A DNA stretch of 23,721 bases from Sphaeroforma arctica JP610 (lineage: Eukaryota > Opisthokonta > Ichthyosporea > Ichthyophonida), in NCBI RefSeq assembly GCF_001186125.1, contig NW_014039941.1, positions 26,210-49,930 on the forward strand, in the 5' to 3' direction. Positions 11,047 to 19,745 of the stretch are shown piece by piece (position 1 is the stretch's first letter; each line of letters opens with the position of its first letter). Both the position numbers and the translations under genes were made by a program. The notes below the pieces were generated by a model. That model saw only the letters and a program-made list of their open reading frames with translations, had not been told where the DNA came from and ran no database searches.

Positions 11047-11705
11047 TATCTATCTATCCATCTGTCGCACATACACATACGCACTACATATGCACACATA
11101 GATACATTTATATACATGCTTGTGTGTGCTGGTTTTAGAGTATTTATGTATATAAAAGATTTGTATGTATGTCCATTTTTGTGGAACTTGTCGCTTTTGG
11201 ACCAGCGGCAATTTTCCGCAAGTTATATGGCTGTCTTTTGATGCATTCGCGACTGAACACTATTCTTCAAGTAAATTCTCTAGAAGAGCAAGCATCAGAC
11301 AGTCATACAAATATATTTTCAGTGTTTATACTGACTATTGTTCAAACCTACTTGAGATGTCTCAATGGACGAGCGGATTCGAATGCAGCTCGGATACAAT
11401 AAAAAATGAACCCCCTCAACCCCAACCCAAGTGTGTTTGCGTCGCATTTTGTTTAGTACTCTTTTGGTTTTATGTAATTTTATTCATTAGTTGTAATTAA
11501 TAAACATCTGTCTTGCGTTCAGTTCAGAATCTCTTGTCGAGGTTCTGCGCACAAAGTCCATCAATGTGCCTTCAGGTTTTGAGCACAAGCATCCATCAGC
11601 AAAAGCTAAGCAGTCGATAGTCCTTTGAGAAGCAGGAAGTCAAGTGGTAATCTGTTTAACCGCTCTTATAAGCACCGAAAGTGATCTAAGTCCTCATGCA
11701 CATAC
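11047..11705. other. Intergenic region, no supported gene
   Basis: Moderately AT-rich sequence. On the minus strand an AATAAA lies at 11484-11479, so this could be the 3' end of a minus-strand transcript covering the coding-like patch at 11706-12010. No plus-strand frame here looks like protein. Confidence 0.4.
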
Positions 11706-12010
11706 CTGCAAAGTACTTTTCACAGCTTCCCGTGCCGTAAAAGACATGTATTCAGTCGCCAACTGTGTTCCAATGAACACTCGATAATGAAACCGCTTAC
11801 CACAAGGTATATGTCCCACCCCTCCCTTGTATCACCTAATCCAGCACTTTCGTCTTTCTTGCTTCATCTCTACTCCACGCATGCTGGTGATATATAGTAC
11901 TTACAAGCTGCTTCTCGGGGCCAACTTTCCAAGATCGGCGAAAACCATGCCATCCACATTTTCCAAACGCTGTGCAACGAAAGCATTTAGTACTTCATGA
12001 CCGATTTACA
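11706..12010 (-). CDS. Coding-like patch, unresolved small multi-exon gene or relic
   Basis: On the minus strand, 11825-11706 (40 codons) reads as protein-like sequence (KRFHYRVFIGTQLATEYMS is its core). It ends exactly at a consensus donor GTATGTGC, and good acceptors follow (AAACAG, then a short frame to a stop). Upstream, 12003-11908 reads LNAFVAQRLENVDGMVFADL and ends at a GTAAGT donor. The phase of that donor does not match the downstream frame with any acceptor I can see, so the two pieces are not a confirmed gene. It lies just after the stop of the six-cysteine gene on the same strand. I recognise no family. It could be a small real gene with unusual introns, a decayed copy, or chance. 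Confidence 0.22.
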
Positions 12011-12106
12011 AAGCGCGTGCTCGTGCTGTTGTAGGTGGGTGTATTAGAGGAAGTGTTGTATCTGTAGTTATTTCAAATAGATTCATAGAAAGTTGGAGAC
12101 TCCCGC

Positions 12107-12589
12107 TTATGCCAAGAAAGCGGCCGCTACTGCGACCACAGCCATTGAAGCCACAGACACTGAAGCGGTTGTTGCGCTGTTCGAGTTGCCGGCTCCTGGG
12201 TCGGTAGCCTTGGCCGAGATCTCATCCGTACGTTTCATAAGGACAGACTTGACGTTGTGGCAGCCTACGCAAGGTACACACGATGCATCTATGTTGGATC
12301 TGATAAACGCTACTTCCAGGTCGCGATCAAACTCTTCTGGATAGTACTCGCACTCCTTCAAAGTTGCGAATAGTAGTGCTTCGTTGTCTACGTGACTCTT
12401 TCGCACATAACTGTATGTAGATGCAGAGCCCGAGGTCACCTGAATACAATCGCCAGCGGCTAGTACGTGGTTAGTCATCTGCACCTCATTCTTACAGTCG
12501 TCTTGCAAGTAGAAGTGGGCCTCAGTATTGGTGGCAGAGACTGCGATGGCGCTTGCGGCCACAATCATTGATACGAATCCAGTCTTCAT
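12107..12589 (-). CDS. Secreted, GPI-anchor-type six-cysteine protein, paralogue A
   Basis: An intronless frame of 160 residues. An N-terminal signal peptide (MKTGFVSMIVAASAIAVSA, 1-19) is followed by an ectodomain with exactly six cysteines: Cys at DDC, GDC and KEC, then CVPCVGC. A Ser/Thr/Gly/Asn-rich stretch (near 130-141) follows, and the protein ends in a hydrophobic tail of Ala, Val and Met with nothing basic after it, as GPI-attachment signals do. It is therefore probably displayed on the cell surface or in a wall layer. A TATAAA lies 30 bp upstream of the ATG (12624-12619 on the minus strand). The paralogue at 14682-15152 shares length, architecture, all six cysteines and the NxxSV motif after the last one. 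I recognise no family and give no function. Confidence 0.85.
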   Translation of the reverse strand: MKTGFVSMIVAASAIAVSATNTEAHFYLQDDCKNEVQMTNHVLAAGDCIQVTSGSASTYSYVRKSHVDNEALLFATLKECEYYPEEFDRDLEVAFIRSNIDASCVPCVGCHNVKSVLMKRTDEISAKATDPGAGNSNSATTASVSVASMAVVAVAAAFLA

Positions 12590-12618
12590 TTTGAGGTTTG
12601 GAAATGATGTAGGATTTC

Positions 12619-12624
12619 TTTATA
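12619..12624 (-). promoter_or_regulatory. TATA box of six-cysteine gene A
   Basis: TATAAA on the minus strand, 30 bp before the start codon, implying a very short 5' UTR. The position fits a core promoter; no transcript data are available. Confidence 0.4.
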
Positions 12625-13013
12625 AAAAGATGGTATGTATCTCACGTCTGCAGGTGTCGAGAGTGAGTTAAAGTTTTCTCTACTGAAAGCATATATAACA
12701 AATTGAACAGGAACTGTCGTATGCTTGACATTGCAGAAACCGTTCTAAACAATCTCACAGTCCTGCTATTGTATAACTGAAAACTTGATGAATCCTGAAA
12801 ATGTATTGGACGACCCCGTAGTAACGAAACCTGACTGGCGCATTCGTATAGATCTGTCATATCGTGAAATATGACTTCTCTGGACTTAGTTCTGTAGAGT
12901 GTAGTGGCCTATTCTACTCTCTCTACTATAGAGTGAGAGATTAGGATTTGGGTGTCTGACTGCCCGGGTCTCTGAGACTTGGGTCCCTGCCCCGGTGCCC
13001 CCAGTACCACTTC

Positions 13014-13062
13014 CCTGAGGCCTGAGCCCTGAGCCCTCAGGCCTCAGCCCTAAGCCCTCTCA
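13014..13062. repeat. CCTNAGN heptanucleotide array with hairpin
   Basis: Seven consecutive 7-bp units: CCTGAGG, CCTGAGC, CCTGAGC, CCTCAGG, CCTCAGC, CCTAAGC, CCTCTCA. The switch from GAG to CAG units makes a perfect inverted repeat, CTGAGGCCTGAG (13015-13026) against CTCAGGCCTCAG (13036-13047), with a 9-nt spacer. It sits in a G+C-rich island (about 12960-13110) inside AT-rich DNA. Confidence 0.9.
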
Positions 13063-13352
13063 CTCTCAGGCCTGGCTGCTGCCCTCCACCAGGCTCCCTT
13101 TCACTTAGTTTGGGACCTCAATTTTGAGTTTATCAGGGTATATTTTTAGAATTGCGCTCTATTGTTGCTGAGAAGAAACAAGTGGTGGATAATTAAAAAA
13201 TAACAGACGGATAACGTCCAAATTCAACTAGTTTGTACCATATGCGTTTATTTTACAAGGTACTACGATTGTTATCAATGTTATGAATATTATCGATGGT
13301 GTGATATGGTGTTTACGAAATGACGCAGTATCGCAGACTGCCGCGTCCCCTC

Positions 13353-13387
13353 GTGACTTGTGACTTATGACTTGTGACTTGTTACTC
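13353..13387. repeat. GTGACTT heptanucleotide array
   Basis: Five tandem 7-bp units: GTGACTT twice, ATGACTT, GTGACTT, GTTACTC. It lies 290 bp from the CCTNAGN array but is unrelated in sequence. Confidence 0.9.
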
Positions 13388-13954
13388 GTGTGTGTATGTT
13401 CGGCTCACACCACATACCGATGCTAATGTTCGCAAGCTGCTTCGTTTATTTACACACAGCTGAATAGGCCACTTTTAGTATTCTAGCATTACTTTGATTC
13501 ATTTCTGGGTCCCGTTGTGCTTGTACTGTATATGAAAATCGATAGGGGCTGGAACAGGACACGTCTTACATCTTTATATTTTGGTTGGAGGATTTTAAAG
13601 GCAAAGACCGTGCATCGCTACAACTTTTGGCCATCTCCGTGATGGGGGTGCACACCACTGACTTCCCAGTACGTGTTTCATATAAATGCAAAATATCTAT
13701 TGTATAAAAAGGCTTAATTTCCCTACTTTCCTTGAGAATTCAAATCTGAGCACGAACAGAGAAGGTGAGCCATATACACTGCAACGAGATTATAAATTTA
13801 AAAGTTATGCTAAAATAGCATGCACCATCGCTGATTCAGTATATTTCTATATTTTGAATCACAAGACTATAAAGAGTGTACACCAACATGTATGACGTCT
13901 TTTCTTAGCACTTTTTATTAACTTTCGTATTTCTGCCATGAGTGTTCAAAGTCG

Positions 13955-14660
13955 GTATCAACCTGTATGACGAATCAAATGCAGGGGATCTTGTCGGACT
14001 TGCAGTATACTGGACACAAACAAGCTGTGCAACGTGAAGCAACAGAGCTCTAAAAAGAACCTCTATCGTACTACAACACAGAATATTCACTTCAAGTTGA
14101 ACCCAAAATAGGTAGTCGCAGCTGTGCACACAAGGTCGACATGCTCCACAGATGATGTCGACACAAAAGAATAGTTGTCGCATGTTAGGTTGAAACAAGT
14201 TTATTGAATCCAATAGGGATGAAATCAGGAAGACAGGCTGTGAATCCATGGTATATCCTAATAATTGATGTAACTTGATAGAAATAGTGTTGAGTCTCTT
14301 TTTAAGTCTACGAAAAGCAGTCCAGTCTTTGGACCACTCTCGGCTACTCTAGCACAGAGAAAAGTGCTTAATCCAGACAATTTGATAACAAATATCATCG
14401 TTGAAGAAAATATTTTAAGCGTCCAGGCTGACCGATGCGGCAAGCGCCTTCATCATACCCGGAAATGGCCAAAAATCCCCGACATCCGATATTGATTTAT
14501 AAAGAGAATCCGCACGCCCGATAATTGAAGAAGACGACGACATTTGCTATGTACATAAAGACGGCTTCCAGAAACGTATACACTGGAAGACAATCTTAAA
14601 GCGGCGCGGGGACGTATCTGTGAGCTCACGGAGATACAAATACGCTTGATGCGAAGGTCG
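13955..14660 (+). pseudogene. Coding-like relics, unidentified
   Basis: Several stretches read as protein-like on the plus strand (for example MTNQMQGILSDLQYTGHKQA near 13970 and KDGFQKRIHWKTILKRRGD near 14550), separated by in-frame stops. I see no recognisable domain. They may be remnants of an old gene or transposon, or chance open stretches in a region of slightly raised G+C. Confidence 0.2.
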
Positions 14661-14681
14661 ACCCTCTTAAATTACAATTAT

Positions 14682-15152
14682 TTAGGCAAACAGGGCGGTG
14701 ATGGCGGCCGCTGCAACAGCAACGAGTACCGAAGGCGCGGTGGCACCAGCGGCTGACATCTTCGATTCAGTGGTTGTATCAAACTGTACAGACTGTATGT
14801 TACCACATTTGTAGCATGGCGTGCACTCGTCCATAGTGGTGGCACGGATGAATGGTACAGGTACAGTGCTGTCGGCTGTGTATGCTTCACATGCAGCTTC
14901 GTCAATGAACAGAATTATTTCATCTGAACGATCGGACAGCTTGATGTAGTTGTATTCGTTATTGGCCCACTCCGTGACTGTAAGCGTGGGGTTAGAGATC
15001 TTAGAACACGTCTTTGCGTCGTTCAATACACTTTGGCTCAACTCGAGCTTCTCTGTGCATCCAGCGCCCTGGAAGAGGTGCACCTTGGTGGCTAGAGCCT
15101 GAGCTGCGATAGCAGTAACTAGAAGTATAACCCTCATGATTTGATATTTCAT
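14682..15152 (-). CDS. Secreted, GPI-anchor-type six-cysteine protein, paralogue B
   Basis: An intronless frame of 156 residues. The signal peptide is MKYQIMRVILLVTAIAAQALA (an internal Met at 6 could also start it). The ectodomain has six cysteines in the same order as paralogue A: GAGC, KTC, AAC, then CTPCYKC followed by GNIQSVQF. The first strand, KVHLFQGAGC, matches HFYLQDDC of A, and VPFIRATTMDECTPC matches VAFIRSNIDASCVPC. A short SAAGATA linker leads into an Ala/Val tail typical of a GPI signal. The two genes are in the same orientation 2.1 kb apart and their proteins have diverged well beyond recent duplication. A CCATATA element lies about 45 bp upstream of the start. Function unknown; probably a surface protein. 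Confidence 0.85.
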   Translation of the reverse strand: MKYQIMRVILLVTAIAAQALATKVHLFQGAGCTEKLELSQSVLNDAKTCSKISNPTLTVTEWANNEYNYIKLSDRSDEIILFIDEAACEAYTADSTVPVPFIRATTMDECTPCYKCGNIQSVQFDTTTESKMSAAGATAPSVLVAVAAAAITALFA

Positions 15153-16197
15153 GTCTATCCAAAAAACGAAGAGTGACTATGAGACTGTCGAGCTCGCGGT
15201 ATATGGCCAATTCGAGCTGAAACTTTGGAATCGATTTCTAAATTTTCAATCGTAGCGCGCCACCGGTTTGCGGCTCATCAAGCATCACAGCAAACAAGTT
15301 ATTTTCGTTGTCAAGCTGGCTTGAAACATGTGTTATTCCCATTGGTGAATGGTTGCTAATTTTTGTCTTTACTTCCAATTGTTCCTGAGATACGAAAATT
15401 TATTCAATTTTTTATTCAAATATGAATAACATTTTTATCAAGAATACCCCGCGATATCACAATCTTGAGAAATAATATTCCCATGTTTGAACTTTGAAGT
15501 ATAGATGTACCACACAAGTAACATGAATATATGCATATAGTGCTTGCTGATGGAACAGCAATGAGACATAGTGCTCGTCTAGCTGCTTTTTTGCAGTTTC
15601 TACATTCTGTCTTCACATGCTTGCAATATATTTGACATAGGGTGCTTGAACTACGCAATTGATAAGTGCGATGGCCTCAGAAAAAAAAAGCAGGCTGTTG
15701 GTTGGGTTGAGACTGTATGCATACATTGTCATTCTAGGATTTATTTGTCAGAGGGATATTGCTGCCGTTTCATCAATCATACATATATGTGGTCACCGCG
15801 TGATGTAGCGATGCGAAACAAAAATATGAAGCATAGTCCACGTATTTGTTGGTTGTGTAAAGTGTCCTAGGTGAAGTATAGCAAGCAGGAATACAATTAG
15901 ATATAAACGTAATAGCATTGAATAAATAAAGCGAATGGCACGCTTGATTAGTAGTTAAGTCCATTTAGATCTCAGTCCGGGAGATGCAACCCATTTTGCC
16001 GACTTGTCTCTTCTGAGTGTATTATCAATCTAAAATTGTTTTGAAATATATGCACAAAAGTCATGTCCCCTTGAGCCTGTGGCAGACTTAGGAACGATCG
16101 ACAGAAGCGGAAGTCGTGTGAATATGATTAGTAATAAACAATAGAATACATTTCTACCATGACTTGTACATACCTTCGGTCCCACCGAATAGCATAG
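15153..16197. other. Intergenic region
   Basis: AT-rich, with no supported gene or repeat array; open frames are short and non-protein-like. Confidence 0.55.
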
Positions 16198-16317
16198 TTA
16201 TTGTTCCAGATCACACATTATAATTAAGTCACCTCGGATCGTTTCGCGCACTGGGTGATCAAAAACAACCCGTGGGGGGAGTTCATACCATGACAAGTAA
16301 CTACAGTCCACGCTCAT
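16198..16317 (-). CDS. Short coding-like frame, unidentified (39 codons)
   Basis: From an ATG at 16317 to a TAA, the minus strand reads as balanced, protein-like sequence (VVFDHPVRETIRGDLIIMCD is its core), with G+C near 48% against AT-rich flanks. The frame stays open for eight more codons upstream, so it could be a terminal exon; the ACAAG at about 16330 is only a poor acceptor. I recognise no family. It may be a small gene, the last exon of a gene I cannot trace, or a relic. Confidence 0.25.
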   Translation of the reverse strand: MSVDCSYLSWYELPPRVVFDHPVRETIRGDLIIMCDLEQ

Positions 16318-16589
16318 GAATTTTCTTCCATCTTGTGAAATTTATTGCCCTTGTGATGCGCCGCCCGTGCCAAACTAAAATGTGCGACTTTTTCAGCAGC
16401 ACTTTATATCTAGCTAAATTAAAGCAGTTTCCGAGATATTAAAGCCTCATTCATTCTACGCCCTACTGAGACGATGATTTCCTATCCTACAATGTAACTA
16501 ATAAAAGCGAAGCTTGCTTCCCCAGTTTGAAACCGATTCCACTCTATATAAAATTGATAGGTAAATTGACGTGTAGTATTCCACTAAAA

Positions 16590-16920
16590 TATCGCAGAAC
16601 AAAATGCGAAATAAAAATACACGAGCAGATAGCAGCACACTACTCAACTTTAGGCTCACATTGCAGTCTGATACTTCCAACCCCAAAAAGTTTTGCATCA
16701 GTGAAATGTGTACAAAGTAACTGGTAAATTTACTTCTAAACTTTACGTGTAGCAATCAAATACAAAAGTTTGCAGACTACGATGCATAGTAAAATATATA
16801 TGAGCATACAGCACACTACTAAAACAATGGACTAAATATCACAGTCCGACGCTTTAAACCCAAAATTCTTTGTATTGCATCGCTAAGAAGTGTACACGAC
16901 CCTCGCAACTCATTTACAAT
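16590..16920. repeat. Diverged tandem duplication, period ~176 bp
   Basis: The segments 16590-16735 and 16768-16920 align along their length. Matching blocks in order are GCAGA-AC, AATGCG/GATGCA, a perfect AGCACACTACT (16634 and 16810), GCAGTCTGATAC/CACAGTCCGACGC, AACCCCAAAA/AACCCAAAA, TTTGCATC/TTGCATCGC, and GTGTACA. The duplication ends about 100 bp before the end of the RPL30 coding region. Confidence 0.65.
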
Positions 16921-16991
16921 TAGATGAACAAGTCTTTCTATGTCCACACAGCGATTGGTTGAAGTACTCCAAAAGATGGTAGAAAACACGA

Positions 16992-16997
16992 TTTATT
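16992..16997 (-). terminator. Polyadenylation signal AATAAA of RPL30
   Basis: AATAAA on the minus strand, 24 nt after the RPL30 stop codon; the position fits a standard eukaryotic poly(A) signal with a short 3' UTR. Confidence 0.6.
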
Positions 16998-17021
16998 TCT
17001 CGGGCACTAACTGTCTAATAT

Positions 17022-18290
17022 TTACTGTTGCTCAGGCATGAAACGGATGATATCAGAATCTCCAGCATCAGTGATACTAAGAACAGAGCAGCGGTAGTAC
17101 TTACCACATGCAGTTCCAAGATCGATCTGTTAGGTAAAATAAATGAATATAATGAGAACTACAAATTGAACTGAAGAACGAATATTCTGTTCGTAACGTA
17201 AAAAAATCATCAAATTGAGAGTACTTTGCACACAAAAACACGAAACGAATATGGATTGACTCAGACAGCCAAGGTGCAAATCAACATAGCCGGCAAGGCA
17301 TATCAGCCGAAATAGTCGCGAAACTGCATGGTATATCATCAGTAACAATCCATATTCTTCTCATAGTTTATCCAAAACTAATCACAGCTTGTGTAGAATA
17401 GAAAAAGCGCATATATATATATATATATACATACATATACAAACACATATACAGACATATGTGTATGTATGTATACAAATATGAATATATATATATACAT
17501 GTAAATTACATTCATGTAAATATATATACATGCAAATGTATATACATGTAAAAATACATAGAGATATAAGATATATATACATATATATATTTGTATAATA
17601 TATATATATAATACCTGCATGAATACATACCAGCATATTTATTTACATACCAGCATATTTATTAACATACATACATACATGCATACACGCAATACTATAT
17701 ATTCCTAAACGCACGCACATGTATGTGTATATCTATATATGTATATGTGTATACTATTGATGTATTATATATTATATATATATATATATATATATGTATT
17801 ATATACATAAATACAAATATACATATATATATAATATTGATGTATTATATATTCATTACATATATATATGTATTATACATATACACGTATACATATATAT
17901 GTATAATATATTCATTGTATATATACGCATTATACATATATACATAATTGATGTGCTATATATATTTATATTTTTGATATATATATTATATATTTATATG
18001 TACTATACATATACATATATACATGTGTGTGTGTGTGTGTGTATATATATAGATACACACATATACATATACATCTATATATATATGTGTGTGTGTGTAT
18101 GTATATATACACACGCATATATATATATATATATATATATTAATATATTTATATGTATATATATATATATATATACACGCACATATATATATATACATCT
18201 ATATATATATCCATGCATTTTTCTATTTACGTGTATGTGCGTATACATAAATATACATACATATATATGCATGATATATACATATACATA

Positions 18291-18336
<46 letters not shown>

Positions 18337-18963
18337 CAGTTATATATATATATGATGCAGTTATACATGATATTTATACATACATTCATCTATATCTAAA
18401 AAATATACTGTTATTAAATATATATACATGTTGATATATAATACATTTATGGATGTATAAAAAACATGTATATATATGTAACCCTCTACACATAAGCTTA
18501 CAAGTGCTAACTTTAGAAACGCAAACGCAGATAGTGTTTGAGATTAATAATGAGACAAGCTACTTACGTTGGTTCCGTGGTAGTGATGGATACCGGTCTT
18601 GCTCAACATGGCGTAGTACTCGATCTCACTCTTGCGAACAGCGGGGCAGTTCGATGAAATGATGATCAGCTTGGACTTTCCCTGTCAGATAAGTAGAGGA
18701 ACACATGCGACACAAAAGAATATGAATATGGGCGAGTGTCGCATCTCAGTAACACATTTGTGCCTCCGCGACGACTCCTATACATTGCACGCAAGCCAGA
18801 AATTTATCATTAGTTCTATTAACATTAATCTGTGAGGAACACTTACGGATCGAAGAGTCTTTAGGGTTGACTTGTATCCTAGAGTGTACTTTCCACTCTT
18901 CATAACAAGACCGAGACGCTGGTTAAGCGAATCCAATCCCTTGGAGGACTTCTTGGGTGCCAT
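17022..18963 (-). CDS. RPL30: 60S ribosomal protein L30 (eL30)
   Basis: Three coding exons on the minus strand: 18963-18847, 18681-18568 and 17126-17022. All are phase 0, with GTAAGT donors at the first two exons and CAG acceptors, and total 336 nt, giving 111 residues, the usual eL30 length. The protein begins [20 protein letters not shown], continues [16 protein letters not shown], then [31 protein letters not shown] and [20 protein letters not shown], and ends [13 protein letters not shown]. It matches animal and fungal eL30 nearly throughout. It is a structural component of the large ribosomal subunit near the intersubunit face and belongs to the L7Ae/L30e kink-turn RNA-binding fold. The yeast homologue represses splicing of its own transcript; whether that happens here is untested. 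An additional intron lies in the 5' UTR. Confidence 0.97.
17127..18567 (-). other. RPL30: RPL30 intron 2, largely microsatellite
   Basis: A 1441-nt intron between conserved exons (GTAAGT...AACAG). About 70% of it is low-complexity TA/TG sequence. I see no snoRNA or other nested gene, though the simple repeats would hide weak signals. Confidence 0.9.
17409..18480. repeat. Long composite TA/TG/TACA microsatellite block
   Basis: More than 1 kb of (TA)n, (TG)n, (TACA)n and (TATG)n. It includes short embedded direct repeats: ACATACCAGCATATTTATT twice around 17626-17664, ATTGATGTATTATATAT-like units around 17756 and 17837, and TATATGATGCAGTTATA twice around 18328-18366. Confidence 0.95.
18682..18846 (-). 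other. RPL30: RPL30 intron 1 with hairpin
   Basis: A 165-nt intron (GTAAGT...GACAG). It contains a perfect 8-bp inverted repeat, ATGCGACA/TGTCGCAT, at 18705-18712 and 18737-18744, near the acceptor end. Confidence 0.9.
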
Positions 18964-18982
18964 CGTGTCTAGAGAGATCCGT

Positions 18983-19102
18983 CTGTATGACGCGAGATTC
19001 AAATTCGGTTAGTTAGATGCCGCTATGTCGATACTTCACGATCGCTGTACTTTAATTCAAATGACTTTATCCCAATTTACATAGCAAAATAACTCCACTT
19101 AC
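18983..19102 (-). other. RPL30: RPL30 5'-UTR intron
   Basis: On the minus strand, GTTAAC|GTAAGTGG (donor at 19102) and TCATACAG|ACGG (acceptor end at 18983) bound 120 nt in the leader, leaving a 19-nt UTR piece before the ATG. Ribosomal protein genes commonly have such leader introns. This is inferred from splice consensus only. Confidence 0.6.
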
Positions 19103-19430
19103 GTTAACAAAAGGTCTAAAAGGACGATTAGACGCTTCCGGCTGTTCGTTATAATGGCCCCCTTGTTACACAATTTTTTGTTGATTGTTGAATCCCACAC
19201 GTGCATTGCAGGTCAGGACACACTCTCGTACTCCACTAGGGGAGAGAGAGTAGTGTAGGAAGATACATTTACAAAATCACTCGAAATGTAGGTATTTTAT
19301 TAGAACTTGTATATTACATATTTTGAGTACCGAACATATTTGAGTGATTTTCTGGCCTTGTGGATATTGGATAACCTCTAAATAATCATATTTAAATAAA
19401 TATTCCGCTCTGGAAAACGGACTATCGTCC
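19103..19430. other. Upstream region of RPL30
   Basis: Holds the presumed RPL30 promoter. On the minus strand CATTATAAC occurs near 19155, about 50 bp before the leader splice donor, followed by a pyrimidine-rich stretch (CGTCCTTTTAGACC). A GAGAGAGAGTAG block lies at 19242-19253. I find no other gene. Confidence 0.4.
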
Positions 19431-19461
19431 GTACGGGGTAGGGCCGTAGGCCGTAGGCCCT
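19417..19461. repeat. G+C-rich paired inverted repeats
   Basis: Two adjacent hairpin-capable units: ACGGAC-TATC-GTCCGT at 19417-19432, and AGGGCC...GGCCCT at 19440-19461 whose loop contains GTAGGCCGTA. The sequence is sharply G+C-rich in an AT-rich context. It may be the end of an inserted element. Confidence 0.6.
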
Positions 19462-19555
19462 GATATTACATATTTACATACAATTGTTCATTTTTGTTTT
19501 TTTTTAAGCAAAAATATCTTTTTACAAAATATAAAACAATAGAAAACATATTTTT

Positions 19556-19640
19556 AAGACCATCGGAACTCAGAATTGATGACCACATTTTCATCAAATT
19601 ATTTTTACTTTTACACTTTTGTTCACCAAAACACACCAAA
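19556..19640 (+). repeat. Left arm of a long inverted-repeat pair
   Basis: From AAGACC through TGATGACCAC, TTTTTACTTTTACACT and CCAAAACACACCA, this segment aligns at roughly 80-85% identity to the reverse complement of 21422-21498. A CA/AC-rich tail continues the similarity loosely on both sides. The arms enclose about 1.8 kb. Confidence 0.75.
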
Positions 19641-19691
19641 ACACACCAAAATACACAATCAATACACTCACACACACATATACGCGCGCAT

Positions 19692-19745
19692 GAGCTTAGA
19701 TCATATAGCATGAGAAGTGAGCTTAGATCATATAGCATGAGAAGT
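19692..19745. repeat. Perfect 27-bp tandem duplication
   Basis: The 27-bp unit from GAGCTTAGATC to GAGAAGT occurs twice without a mismatch at 19692-19718 and 19719-19745. Perfect identity suggests a recent duplication. Confidence 0.95.

Larger units (their letters stand above)
12590..14681. other. Region between the two six-cysteine paralogues
   Basis: About 2.1 kb without a confident gene. It holds the two heptamer arrays (13014-13062 and 13353-13387) and the coding-like relics at 13955-14660, listed separately. The rest is ordinary AT-rich sequence. Confidence 0.6.

Noticed and set aside
10256-11241. Open frames running through the N gap
   Set aside because: They are open only because N cannot give a stop; the flanks are microsatellite.
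11165-11500. 111-codon open frame on the plus strand
   Set aside because: Cys/Phe/Ser-rich with no recognisable motif, and the minus strand carries a better explanation (a possible 3' end with AATAAA).
13905-14249. 114-codon frame on the minus strand with several cysteines
   Set aside because: Composition is not protein-like, and cysteine spacing does not match the neighbouring six-cysteine family; there is no signal peptide or tail.
17378-18434. Long Tyr/Ile-rich open frames on both strands
   Set aside because: They are translations of TA/TG/TACA microsatellite and have no protein character beyond the repeat.
18682-18846. Possible C/D-box snoRNA in RPL30 intron 1 (ATGATAA ... CTGA)
   Set aside because: The C box has a mismatch and no terminal stem pairs the flanks, so the boxes are probably chance.
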